NCBI GenBank assembly: GCA_002701875.1
Contig: NZWI01000062.1
Coordinates: 1 to 5,729, forward strand
Direction of reading: 5' to 3'
Length of the DNA: 5,729 nucleotides
Source: Fidelibacterota bacterium
GTDB lineage: Bacteria; Fidelibacterota; Marinisomatia; Marinisomatales; TCS55
Positions 1 to 5,729 of this stretch are shown here, one piece after another (within the stretch, counting starts at the first letter, position 1; every line of letters starts with the position of its first letter). The position numbers were made by a program, and so were the translations under genes. Under the pieces are notes generated by a model. That model had not been told where the DNA came from. It did no database searches and saw only the letters and a list, made by a program, of their open reading frames with translations.

Positions 1-972
1 CTTGATTTTGGGGACTCTGATAAGCTCCGAGTTGGAGAATGGGTAATTGCTGTAGGCAGTCCCTTTTCTGCAAATTTAAGTCATACTGTTACCGCTGGAA
101 TTGTCTCTGCAAAGGGGCGTGGTAATATTATCCAAGGTGATGTTTATGAAGATTTTATTCAAACAGATGCTGCAATTAATCCAGGTAACAGCGGTGGAGC
201 ACTACTAAACTCATCAGGCGATCTTATCGGAATTAACACTGCTATTTTCACCAATGGTTTTGATCGTAGCAATAAAGGTGTTGGTTTTGCAATACCATCA
301 AATATGATCAAAAGAGTAATGTCAGATTTAATTGACCATGGTAAAGTTTTAAGATCATGGATTGGAGTGCAAATCCAACCAATTGATGATACAGCTGCAA
401 GAGCATTAGATGTCAAAACAAGGAGTGGTGCATTGGTTGCTGATGTAGTTAATAAAGGTCCAGCTGAAAAAGCGGGAGTTGAAACGGGTGATGTTATAGT
501 TGAATTTAATAATTTGAAAATTAATAGTGTTGACCACTTAAGAAATACTGTTTCATCTTCAAAACCTAATAGAAGTTATGATTTGGTTGTTATTAGGGAT
601 GGTAGAAAGAAAAGATTAAAAGTCAAATTAGAAGAAATGCCAGGGGATGATGTAGTAGTATCATCTACAAGACCGAATAAGACTAATGAATTAGGGATTG
701 AAGTATCTGAATTAACTCGGTCTAATCGTAGAAAATTTGGTATTAGCAACAACGAAGATGGAGTTGTAGTTACAAACGTTCAACCCGGAAGCCCAGCTGA
801 AAATACTGGCATTCAAATTGGTGATATAATTACTAGGGTTGGCACTAAGAAGTGCAGAACCTCTCGAGAGTTTCAAAAATTATTGAAAGAAACAAAACGA
901 AAAAATATGGTTATGCTTCATTTAAAAAGAGATGGAGCTGCTAGATACTTAACTTTAGAATTAGAAGATTAA
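1..972 (+). CDS. degP: DegP/HtrA-family (Do-type) periplasmic serine protease, 5'-truncated
   Basis: ATP-independent serine protease/chaperone of the HtrA family, which degrades or refolds misfolded envelope proteins. The reading frame is open from the first base of the window, so the N-terminus (signal peptide, catalytic His and Asp) lies outside; 323 residues are present. Numbering from the first in-window codon, the nucleophile motif GNSGGAL has its serine at residue 64 (codon 190-192), preceded by the typical QTDAAINP and followed by GIGFAIP-like [11 protein letters not shown]1 starts near W120 (SWIGVQIQP) and runs to about residue 210; PDZ2 starts near residue 231 (LGIEVSEL) and runs to the C-terminus, with [18 protein letters not shown] as its core. 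Two PDZ domains match DegP/DegQ and not single-PDZ DegS. An internal ATG at 304 is not the start, because the protease domain continues upstream in the same frame. DegP and DegQ cannot be told apart here. No active-site change is seen in the visible part. Confidence 0.95.
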   Translation, partial: LDFGDSDKLRVGEWVIAVGSPFSANLSHTVTAGIVSAKGRGNIIQGDVYEDFIQTDAAINPGNSGGALLNSSGDLIGINTAIFTNGFDRSNKGVGFAIPSNMIKRVMSDLIDHGKVLRSWIGVQIQPIDDTAARALDVKTRSGALVADVVNKGPAEKAGVETGDVIVEFNNLKINSVDHLRNTVSSSKPNRSYDLVVIRDGRKKRLKVKLEEMPGDDVVVSSTRPNKTNELGIEVSELTRSNRRKFGISNNEDGVVVTNVQPGSPAENTGIQIGDIITRVGTKKCRTSREFQKLLKETKRKNMVMLHLKRDGAARYLTLELED

Positions 973-993
973 TATATATCGTAATTGATTCCT

Positions 994-1015
994 GCTGATT
1001 TAATTCAGCTTTCCC
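994..1015 (+). terminator. Weak terminator-like hairpin after the protease gene
   Basis: GCTGA (994-998) pairs with TCAGC (1005-1009) around a 6-base loop, starting 21 bases after the protease stop codon. The stretch that follows is pyrimidine-rich (TTTCCCC) and not a clean T-run, and the stem is only 5 bp, so it is a poor intrinsic terminator. Its place in the only real gap of the window is the main support. Confidence 0.25.
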
Positions 1016-1016
1016 C

Positions 1017-1048
1017 TTTGTTCTCTGACGGTGAAAAGGCTAATTTTC
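1017..1048 (+). promoter_or_regulatory. Possible Bacteroidota-type promoter for the ileS operon
   Basis: TTTG at 1017-1020 is followed, after 20 bases, by TAATTTTC at 1041-1048. This resembles the Bacteroidota primary-sigma consensus (TTTG, 19-21 bases, TAnnTTTG), with only the last base of the -7 box differing. It would put the transcription start near 1053-1055, about 25 bases before the ileS ATG. No convincing TTGACA/TATAAT pair was found in the gap. The call depends on the organism having a Bacteroidota-like sigma factor, and AT-rich DNA gives chance matches easily. Confidence 0.25.
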
Positions 1049-1051
1049 ACC
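1030..1051 (+). repeat. Perfect 8-bp inverted repeat upstream of ileS
   Basis: GGTGAAAA (1030-1037) is exactly complementary to TTTTCACC (1044-1051) across a 6-base GGCTAA spacer. It is the strongest dyad in the protease-ileS gap and lies 28-49 bases before the ileS start. No T-run follows, so it does not look like a terminator. It could be an operator for a dimeric repressor (its right arm overlaps the possible -7 box) or an RNA hairpin in a longer leader. Function is unknown. Confidence 0.45.
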
Positions 1052-1058
1052 ACTGTAT

Positions 1059-1082
1059 ATGAGAGAAAAAATATTATTATGA
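1059..1082 (+). other. Possible 7-codon leader ORF overlapping the ileS start
   Basis: ATG at 1059 opens a frame encoding MREKILL, and its TGA stop (1080-1082) overlaps the ileS ATG (1079-1081) as ATGA. That is the same junction type used at the lspA and pseudouridine synthase starts. The peptide carries one AUA isoleucine codon and two UUA leucine codons. No ribosome binding site is seen upstream of it, so it may be a chance frame in AT-rich sequence. Confidence 0.2.
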
Positions 1083-4000
1083 TTCAAAGGGTAAATCCAC
1101 AAGTCGATTTTATTGCGTTAGAACACAAAGTCCTTGATTTTTGGAAAAAGAATGATATTTTTCAAAAAAGACGTGATGCCAATTTAGGAAATCCAAAATG
1201 GTCTTTTATTGATGGCCCTATTACTGCCAATAACCCCATGGGTGTGCATCATGCTTGGGGTAGAACATTAAAAGATATCTATAATCGATATAAGGCCATG
1301 AATGGATATGAGCTTCGTTATCAACAAGGATTTGATTGTCAAGGACTTTGGGTTGAAGTTGAAGTTGAGAAGGAATTAGGGTTTAAATCAAAGAAGGATG
1401 TCGAAAAGTTTGGCATTGAGAAATTTGTAAATATGTGTAAAGAAAGAGTTTACAAATATTCAAAAATTCAAACTGAACAATCTAAGAGGTTGGGATATTG
1501 GATGGATTGGGATAATTCTTATTTCACCATGTCAGATGAGAATAATTATACCATTTGGGGATTTTTAAAAAAATTATTTGATGAAAACAAAGTCTACCGT
1601 GGTTCGGATGTTGTTCCTTGGTCAGGACGATCTGGAACATCATATTCTCAAATGGAGATCATTGAAGGAAGAAAGCTTGTCTCTCATAAAGCAGTTTTTG
1701 TTCGTTTCCCGATAAGAGATAGAGAAAATGAATATTTACTTATATGGACAACAACGCCATGGACATTGACATCCAACGTTATAGCTGGAGTAAATAATAA
1801 TCTTGATTATGTTAAGATAAAAACCGGTGATGATTCGATATATTATTTTGCTAAAGAAAATTTGGAATTCAAAAGGTTGGATAAACAGTTTAAAGAAAAG
1901 AAACAGTGGATTGATAGCGTACCCAAATTGAAAACTATATCTCAGATTTTTAAAGAACGTGGAGGTTATGAGATTGTTGATACTATTAAGGGTAAGGATA
2001 TGGTTGGTTGGGCTTATGATGGACCTTTTGATCATTTTGATGCCCAATCTGAATTAGGAGGCTATCCTTATTCAGATGATAACCTAGCTGAAGCTGGAAA
2101 AACAGGAAAAACTCAACATGAAGTTATAAATCCTGGAAAAGATAATATGGGAAATGATATTGTTGTAGCAGGTGAAGGAACAGGAATTGTTCATATGGCC
2201 CCTGGCTGTGGAGATATCGATCATAAAATTGGCGATAAACTAGGATTTGTTAATATTGCACCATTAGATGAAGAATCAAAATTCACAGGAAAATTTGATT
2301 GGTTAAAAGGAAAAAAAGCAACTGATTCCACAACGGTGGATTTAATCTTGGAGGACCTAAAAGAAAGGGAATTCCTAGTGCATGTTGAAGATTATCCTCA
2401 TATATATCCTCACTGTTGGCGCTCAGGTGATGAATTAGTTTTTAGATTAGTTGATGAATGGTATATCAACATGGACTGGCGGGATAAGATAAAAAATATT
2501 GTTGATGATATTAATTGGATACCTGAGTGGGGTCAGGAACGTGAGCATGAATGGCTTGACAATATGGGTGACTGGATGATTTCTAAAAAACGGTTTTGGG
2601 GATTAGCTTTACCAATATGGACATTTGAAGATGATTCCTTCTATGTCGTTGGTTCAAGAGAAGAATTAAAAGAATTAGCATGTGAAGGATGGGATGATTT
2701 TGATGGTCAAAGCCCTCACAGACCATGGATTGATAAAGTTAAAATAAAGCATCCAAAATCAGGGTTAGTGGGAACACGTATAAAAGATGTAGGAAACCCA
2801 TGGTTAGATGCTGGCATTGTTCCCTTTTCTACTTTGAATTACAATGATGATAAAACATATTGGGATGATTGGTTTCCTGCAGAATTTGTTGTGGAATCTT
2901 TCCCAGGCCAATTTAGGAATTGGTTTTATTCACTATTAGCAATGTCAACAATGATGGAAGAAAGGGCTCCTTTTAAAAATCTATTGGGTCATGCATTAGT
3001 AAAAGCAGAAGATGGTAGAGATATGCATAAATCATGGGGTAATACAATTTGGTTTGATGATGCAGCAGAAAAAATGGGTGTGGACGTAATGCGATGGATG
3101 TATACTGCTCAAAATCCAGAGCATAATCTGTTGTTTGGATATGACAATGGGAACGAAGTTCGAAAGAAACTTATCCAATTATGGAATTCATATTCATTTT
3201 TTGCCACATATGCAGCTGTTGATGGATTTGATCCAGTAAAGGATCAAATCTCAGAAAACGATCTTCAATTAATGGATAAATGGATTTTATCAAAACTGCA
3301 CTCATTTATAAAAGATAGTGAAATATCACTAAATGAATTTCGCGCAGACAAACTCATGAGAAAATTTGAGATATTTTTAGAGGAATTATCTAATTGGTAT
3401 ATTCGTAGAAGTCGCAGGCGATTTTGGAAAAGTGAAGATGATAATGATAAAAAAGCTGCCTATCAGGTCCTTTATGAGGTACTAGCGACATCAATAAAAG
3501 TATTAGCGCCGATACTTCCTTTTGTTACTGAAGAGATCTATCAAAATTTAATTTGTAACCTTGTTAAAAATTCTCCTGAGAGTATACATTTATGTGATTA
3601 TCCAAAAGCAGATGAATCTAAAATTGATAATGAACTAATAGAAAAAATAGATTCTCTGAGGAAGCTGGTAGAATATGGTCGTTCAGCTCGAAACAAAGCA
3701 AATGTTAAAATACGGCAACCTCTATCAGAGCTTTCTTTTCATATAGAAGATGATGATATTGCAGATTTTATCAAGGATCAGCAGAATATTGTTCTAGATG
3801 AGTTAAATGTGAAGACTCTTATTAGAGTAGAATCAGCGTCAGAACTAATTAAGTATGATGTAAAACCTAACTTGCCACTTTTGGGTCAAAAATTTGGAAA
3901 GGATCTCGATATGATTCGAAAGTGCCTTACTGATATTGATAGTGTGGAAATTCTTGACGAGATTAGAAAAAGTAAAAAGTATAAGTTAGAGTTCGATAGC

Positions 4001-4384
4001 AAGCAGATATTTTTGCTTAGAGAAGATTTGCTTATTGATAGTATTTCAAATGACGGACTCTCTTCTAATGGTGACGATAGTATTACTGTTGGAATTACTC
4101 TAAAACTTGATAATAATTTAATTATGGAAGGTATTGTAAGAGATATCATAAGACAGGTGCAAACTATGCGAAAAAATGCTAATTTCGCCGTCGAAGATCG
4201 AATTAAAATTTATATGGATATTGAAGGTACTATAAAAGATGCAATTCATTCATTCGAAGAGTTATTTAAGAATGAAGTTCTAGCAACGGAAATTTATTAT
4301 GAATTTAATGAGGGCGACTTCTCTGATAAATTTGTTATTAATGATCAGGAAGTCCAATTTGGTTTAAAACGGGTCAAAATTTGA
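1079..4384 (+). CDS. ileS: Isoleucyl-tRNA synthetase, type 2 (IleRS2), with swapped GVHH signature
   Basis: Cytosolic class Ia synthetase that charges tRNA-Ile with isoleucine and edits mischarged valine; complete at 1101 residues. Domains in order: catalytic Rossmann half with GVHH at residues 55-58 (canonical HIGH) and FDCQGLWVE from 85; CP1 editing domain with WTTTPWT (223-229) and HMAPGCGDIDH, whose D381 matches the conserved editing aspartate; second catalytic half with DWMISKKRFWG (498-508), PWLDAG (574-579), GQFRNWF (610-616) and DMHKS (648-652, canonical KMSKS); anticodon-binding helices with WYIRRSRRRFW (from 773); and a C-terminal region resembling the IleRS2 tail, without the zinc-binding Cys cluster of IleRS1. 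ATG 1079 was chosen over GTG 1031, which lacks a ribosome site and would add a tail containing the upstream hairpin; GAGAG at 1061-1065 is a weak, distant Shine-Dalgarno. Paralogue identity (Ile against Val or Leu) rests on overall motif pattern. It leads the operon with the traR-like gene, lspA and rluD. Confidence 0.93.
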   Translation: MIQRVNPQVDFIALEHKVLDFWKKNDIFQKRRDANLGNPKWSFIDGPITANNPMGVHHAWGRTLKDIYNRYKAMNGYELRYQQGFDCQGLWVEVEVEKELGFKSKKDVEKFGIEKFVNMCKERVYKYSKIQTEQSKRLGYWMDWDNSYFTMSDENNYTIWGFLKKLFDENKVYRGSDVVPWSGRSGTSYSQMEIIEGRKLVSHKAVFVRFPIRDRENEYLLIWTTTPWTLTSNVIAGVNNNLDYVKIKTGDDSIYYFAKENLEFKRLDKQFKEKKQWIDSVPKLKTISQIFKERGGYEIVDTIKGKDMVGWAYDGPFDHFDAQSELGGYPYSDDNLAEAGKTGKTQHEVINPGKDNMGNDIVVAGEGTGIVHMAPGCGDIDHKIGDKLGFVNIAPLDEESKFTGKFDWLKGKKATDSTTVDLILEDLKEREFLVHVEDYPHIYPHCWRSGDELVFRLVDEWYINMDWRDKIKNIVDDINWIPEWGQEREHEWLDNMGDWMISKKRFWGLALPIWTFEDDSFYVVGSREELKELACEGWDDFDGQSPHRPWIDKVKIKHPKSGLVGTRIKDVGNPWLDAGIVPFSTLNYNDDKTYWDDWFPAEFVVESFPGQFRNWFYSLLAMSTMMEERAPFKNLLGHALVKAEDGRDMHKSWGNTIWFDDAAEKMGVDVMRWMYTAQNPEHNLLFGYDNGNEVRKKLIQLWNSYSFFATYAAVDGFDPVKDQISENDLQLMDKWILSKLHSFIKDSEISLNEFRADKLMRKFEIFLEELSNWYIRRSRRRFWKSEDDNDKKAAYQVLYEVLATSIKVLAPILPFVTEEIYQNLICNLVKNSPESIHLCDYPKADESKIDNELIEKIDSLRKLVEYGRSARNKANVKIRQPLSELSFHIEDDDIADFIKDQQNIVLDELNVKTLIRVESASELIKYDVKPNLPLLGQKFGKDLDMIRKCLTDIDSVEILDEIRKSKKYKLEFDSKQIFLLREDLLIDSISNDGLSSNGDDSITVGITLKLDNNLIMEGIVRDIIRQVQTMRKNANFAVEDRIKIYMDIEGTIKDAIHSFEELFKNEVLATEIYYEFNEGDFSDKFVINDQEVQFGLKRVKI

Positions 4385-4390
4385 AAGAGG
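4384..4390 (+). promoter_or_regulatory. Strong Shine-Dalgarno for the traR/dksA-like gene
   Basis: AAAGAGG lies 5 bases before the ATG at 4396 and begins on the last base of the ileS stop codon. It fixes the start at 4396 and not at the in-frame TTG at 4381, which sits upstream of the site. It is the clearest ribosome binding site in the window. Confidence 0.7.
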
Positions 4391-4395
4391 TAGTT

Positions 4396-4788
4396 ATGGC
4401 TAATCAATATTCTAAAACAAAACTCCAAAAATTTAAAAAAGCGATAGAACAAAAAATGGGTTCAGTGTCAAATGAAGTTGATACAATAAAAGAAGGTTTG
4501 GGGCCGGCTTCAAATAAACAGGGTGGAGTAACCCCCGATTCAATATATAGCGTACATATGGCTGATGCTGGGACTGATTCTCATGAACAAGAGAAAAATT
4601 TCATGCTGATGAATCGCGGGAGTGACTATTATAAGAATTTAGAGATCGCATTAGAAAGGATTGCAGAAGGAACTTTTGGTGTTTGTAAGATTTGTGATGA
4701 TCTGATACCAGAAGAAAGAATGATGGAAGTTCCAAATGCAACAAAGTGCGTTGGTTGTAAAGAAAAAGAAAAGCTTGGTTTAACATGA
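4396..4788 (+). CDS. TraR/DksA-family C4 zinc-finger protein
   Basis: Small protein of 130 residues. The C-terminal part is a DksA/TraR-type zinc finger: C97-x2-C100, then 17 residues, then C118-x2-C121, with the family pattern CKICDDLIPEERMMEVPNATKC between and around. The N-terminal part is Lys/Glu-rich and probably helical. A middle segment, HMADAGTDSHEQE (54-66), resembles the acidic tip of the coiled coil in Gram-positive YteA-like relatives, but the DxxDxA motif that DksA uses on RNA polymerase is replaced by D57-x3-D61. DksA proteins enter the RNA polymerase secondary channel and, with ppGpp, adjust transcription; whether this one does is not shown. The gene begins 11 bases after ileS and ends in an ATGA overlap with lspA, so it is almost certainly co-transcribed and coupled. 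The placement between ileS and lspA is, from memory, common in Bacteroidota and relatives. It should not be named dksA without further evidence. Confidence 0.9.
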   Translation: MANQYSKTKLQKFKKAIEQKMGSVSNEVDTIKEGLGPASNKQGGVTPDSIYSVHMADAGTDSHEQEKNFMLMNRGSDYYKNLEIALERIAEGTFGVCKICDDLIPEERMMEVPNATKCVGCKEKEKLGLT

Positions 4789-5255
4789 AAATTTTGTTTG
4801 CCAGTGCTATAATGGTGCTTGCAGACCAGATATCAAAAACTGTAATTCGTTCTACAATGACTTTATATGAATCAATTACAGTTATACCTGGTTTTTTTCA
4901 TATAACTTATATCACTAATGATGGTATGGCCTTTGGCATTAATTTTCCATTTGGTATATATATTTTTTCCGGGATTTCAATTATTTTTACTATAATGTTA
5001 TTCTGGTATCTATGGACAATTAAAGAAGAAGGTATTGTTATTAGATCTGGTATAGGGTTTATCCTGGCAGGAGCGATTGGAAATCTTATAGATAGATTAT
5101 TTTTGGGAGAAGTTGTGGATTTTCTGGATTTTATGATAGGTGATTTACATTGGTATGTTTTTAATTTGGCTGATTCTTTTGTCACTATAGGTATGGGAAT
5201 CATATTATATGATTCAATTGTTTTAGAGAAAAAACGTAATATCAGTGTTGAATGA
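4785..5255 (+). CDS. lspA: Lipoprotein signal peptidase II (LspA)
   Basis: Inner-membrane aspartyl protease that removes the signal peptide from prolipoproteins after Lgt has attached diacylglycerol to the +1 cysteine. At 156 residues it has the usual family length. Conserved boxes are all present: D14-Q15-x2-K18 in the first membrane segment, ITNDGMAFG (43-51), GNLIDR (99-104), VVDF with catalytic D112, and FNLADSF with catalytic D130. Four hydrophobic segments are visible at about 1-13, 57-77, 84-101 and 125-142. The canonical GAAF box reads GMAF (47-50), a form I associate with Bacteroidota-type LspA. The ATG at 4785 overlaps the preceding TGA as ATGA, indicating translational coupling; the upstream A/G-rich stretch around 4759-4773 gives only a loose ribosome site. 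Both catalytic aspartates and the asparagine residues are intact, so the enzyme should be active. Confidence 0.97.
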   Translation: MKILFASAIMVLADQISKTVIRSTMTLYESITVIPGFFHITYITNDGMAFGINFPFGIYIFSGISIIFTIMLFWYLWTIKEEGIVIRSGIGFILAGAIGNLIDRLFLGEVVDFLDFMIGDLHWYVFNLADSFVTIGMGIILYDSIVLEKKRNISVE

Positions 5256-5729
5256 ATAAAATAACTCTTTCAGCCAATGGTAATGAGAATATTCGATTAG
5301 ATAAATTTTTGTCAAATCATATTTCAAACTTGAGTCGCACTCAAATAAAACAAATTATTTTAGATGGATTTGTTCAAGTAAATGAATCATTAGTCAAGCC
5401 AAGCTCAATATTAGAAGGTTCTGATATAATAACTTATTCTATTCCAGAGCAAGATAGTGTTGAAGATAAACTTGAACCTGAACATCTTAACCTCAATATA
5501 CTTTATGAAGATGATCATATCGTTGCAATTAATAAACCTTCTGGCTTGCTTGTCCATCCTGGAGCAGGACAGTCCAATGGGACTTTAGCTAATGGATTAA
5601 GAAATCATTTTAACAAATTATCAGATTATAATGGATTGATGAGACCGGGGATAGTGCATCGACTAGATAAAGATACTTCTGGAGTAATTTTAGTGGCAAA
5701 AGATAATTCGACCCATTCTGCATTAGCCA
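5252..5729 (+). CDS. rluD: RluA/RluD-family 23S rRNA pseudouridine synthase, 3'-truncated
   Basis: Converts uridines to pseudouridine in RNA; RluD itself modifies helix 69 of 23S rRNA, near the decoding centre. Only the first 159 codons are in the window, about half of the usual 300-330 residues. Residues 14-60 form an S4 RNA-binding domain (IRLDKFLSNHI, then SRTQIKQIILDGFVQVN). The catalytic domain follows with ILYEDDHIVAINKPSGLLVHPG (N94-K95-P96 inside it, split by the family motif) and GIVHRLDKDTSG, whose D139 (codon 5666-5668) is the catalytic aspartate. The start ATG overlaps the lspA stop as ATGA and has no clear Shine-Dalgarno, so it probably depends on coupling to lspA. An RluA-family gene directly after lspA is also seen in Bacillus (ylyB). 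The exact target (RluD against RluA or RluC class) cannot be settled from the visible half; the S4 domain favours RluD or RluC. Confidence 0.93.
   Translation, partial: MNKITLSANGNENIRLDKFLSNHISNLSRTQIKQIILDGFVQVNESLVKPSSILEGSDIITYSIPEQDSVEDKLEPEHLNLNILYEDDHIVAINKPSGLLVHPGAGQSNGTLANGLRNHFNKLSDYNGLMRPGIVHRLDKDTSGVILVAKDNSTHSALA

Noticed and set aside
304..972. A separate gene starting at ATG 304 with two PDZ domains only
   Set aside because: The same frame is open upstream to the window edge and encodes the serine protease core (GNSGGAL), so the ATG is internal.
1031..1078. GTG at 1031 as the ileS start
   Set aside because: No ribosome binding site precedes it, the added 16 residues show no family resemblance, and it would place the inverted repeat in coding sequence. 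ATG 1079 gives the normal N-terminus before VNPQVDF.
973..1078. T-box or other amino-acid riboswitch before ileS
   Set aside because: The gap is only 106 bases, with no specifier loop, no T-box sequence and no strong terminator; too short for a T-box leader.
1736..2047. Antisense open frame opposite ileS
   Set aside because: It lies wholly within a well-conserved coding region, is low-complexity (Ile/Asn/Phe-rich) and has no family features. The same applies to the antisense frames at 159-416, 3886-4149, 4601-4786 and 4907-5203.
1079..4384. Loss of function in ileS because HIGH and KMSKS are altered
   Set aside because: The frame is intact over 1101 codons, the editing and anticodon motifs are preserved, and the changes match a known functional GxHH type, so it does not look like a pseudogene.
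4381..4395. TTG at 4381 as the start of the traR-like gene
   Set aside because: It lies upstream of the strong AAAGAGG site and overlaps the ileS stop; ATG 4396 is 5 bases after that site.

Overview
This AT-rich window (roughly one third G+C by eye) holds five genes on the + strand and almost no spare DNA. It begins inside a DegP/HtrA-type periplasmic serine protease. After a gap of about 106 bases comes a tightly packed cluster: isoleucyl-tRNA synthetase (ileS), a small TraR/DksA-type C4 zinc-finger protein, lipoprotein signal peptidase II (lspA), and an RluA/RluD-family pseudouridine synthase that runs off the right edge. No RNA gene, mobile element, CRISPR array or long repeat is visible.

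The organism is clearly bacterial. The protease with two PDZ domains and the lspA gene suggest an envelope that handles lipoproteins and periplasmic proteins. The order ileS - traR/dksA-like - lspA is one I associate with Bacteroidota and related FCB-group phyla. The GMAF form of the conserved LspA box also fits that group. The AT-rich, compact layout would suit a marine FCB lineage such as Neomarinimicrobiota (SAR406), but this is inference and the phylum cannot be fixed from the window alone.

Region by region: 1-972 encodes the end of the protease domain, with the catalytic serine, followed by two PDZ domains. The gap 973-1078 holds a weak terminator-like hairpin, a perfect 8-bp inverted repeat, a possible Bacteroidota-style promoter, and a 7-codon open frame whose stop overlaps the ileS start. 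From 1079 onward the genes form what looks like one operon. The traR-like gene starts 11 bases after the ileS stop, behind a strong Shine-Dalgarno sequence. lspA and the pseudouridine synthase each start on an ATGA overlap with the gene before.

The most notable content is the IleRS. It is a complete type 2 (eukaryotic-like) enzyme whose class I signature is GVHH instead of HxGH, with DMHKS in place of KMSKS and further matching changes across the active site. Swapped GxHH IleRS2 enzymes have been linked to hyper-resistance to mupirocin, so this housekeeping gene may give intrinsic resistance. I see no wholly new system. The unusual synthetase, its leader region and the uncharacterised zinc-finger partner are the points worth following.
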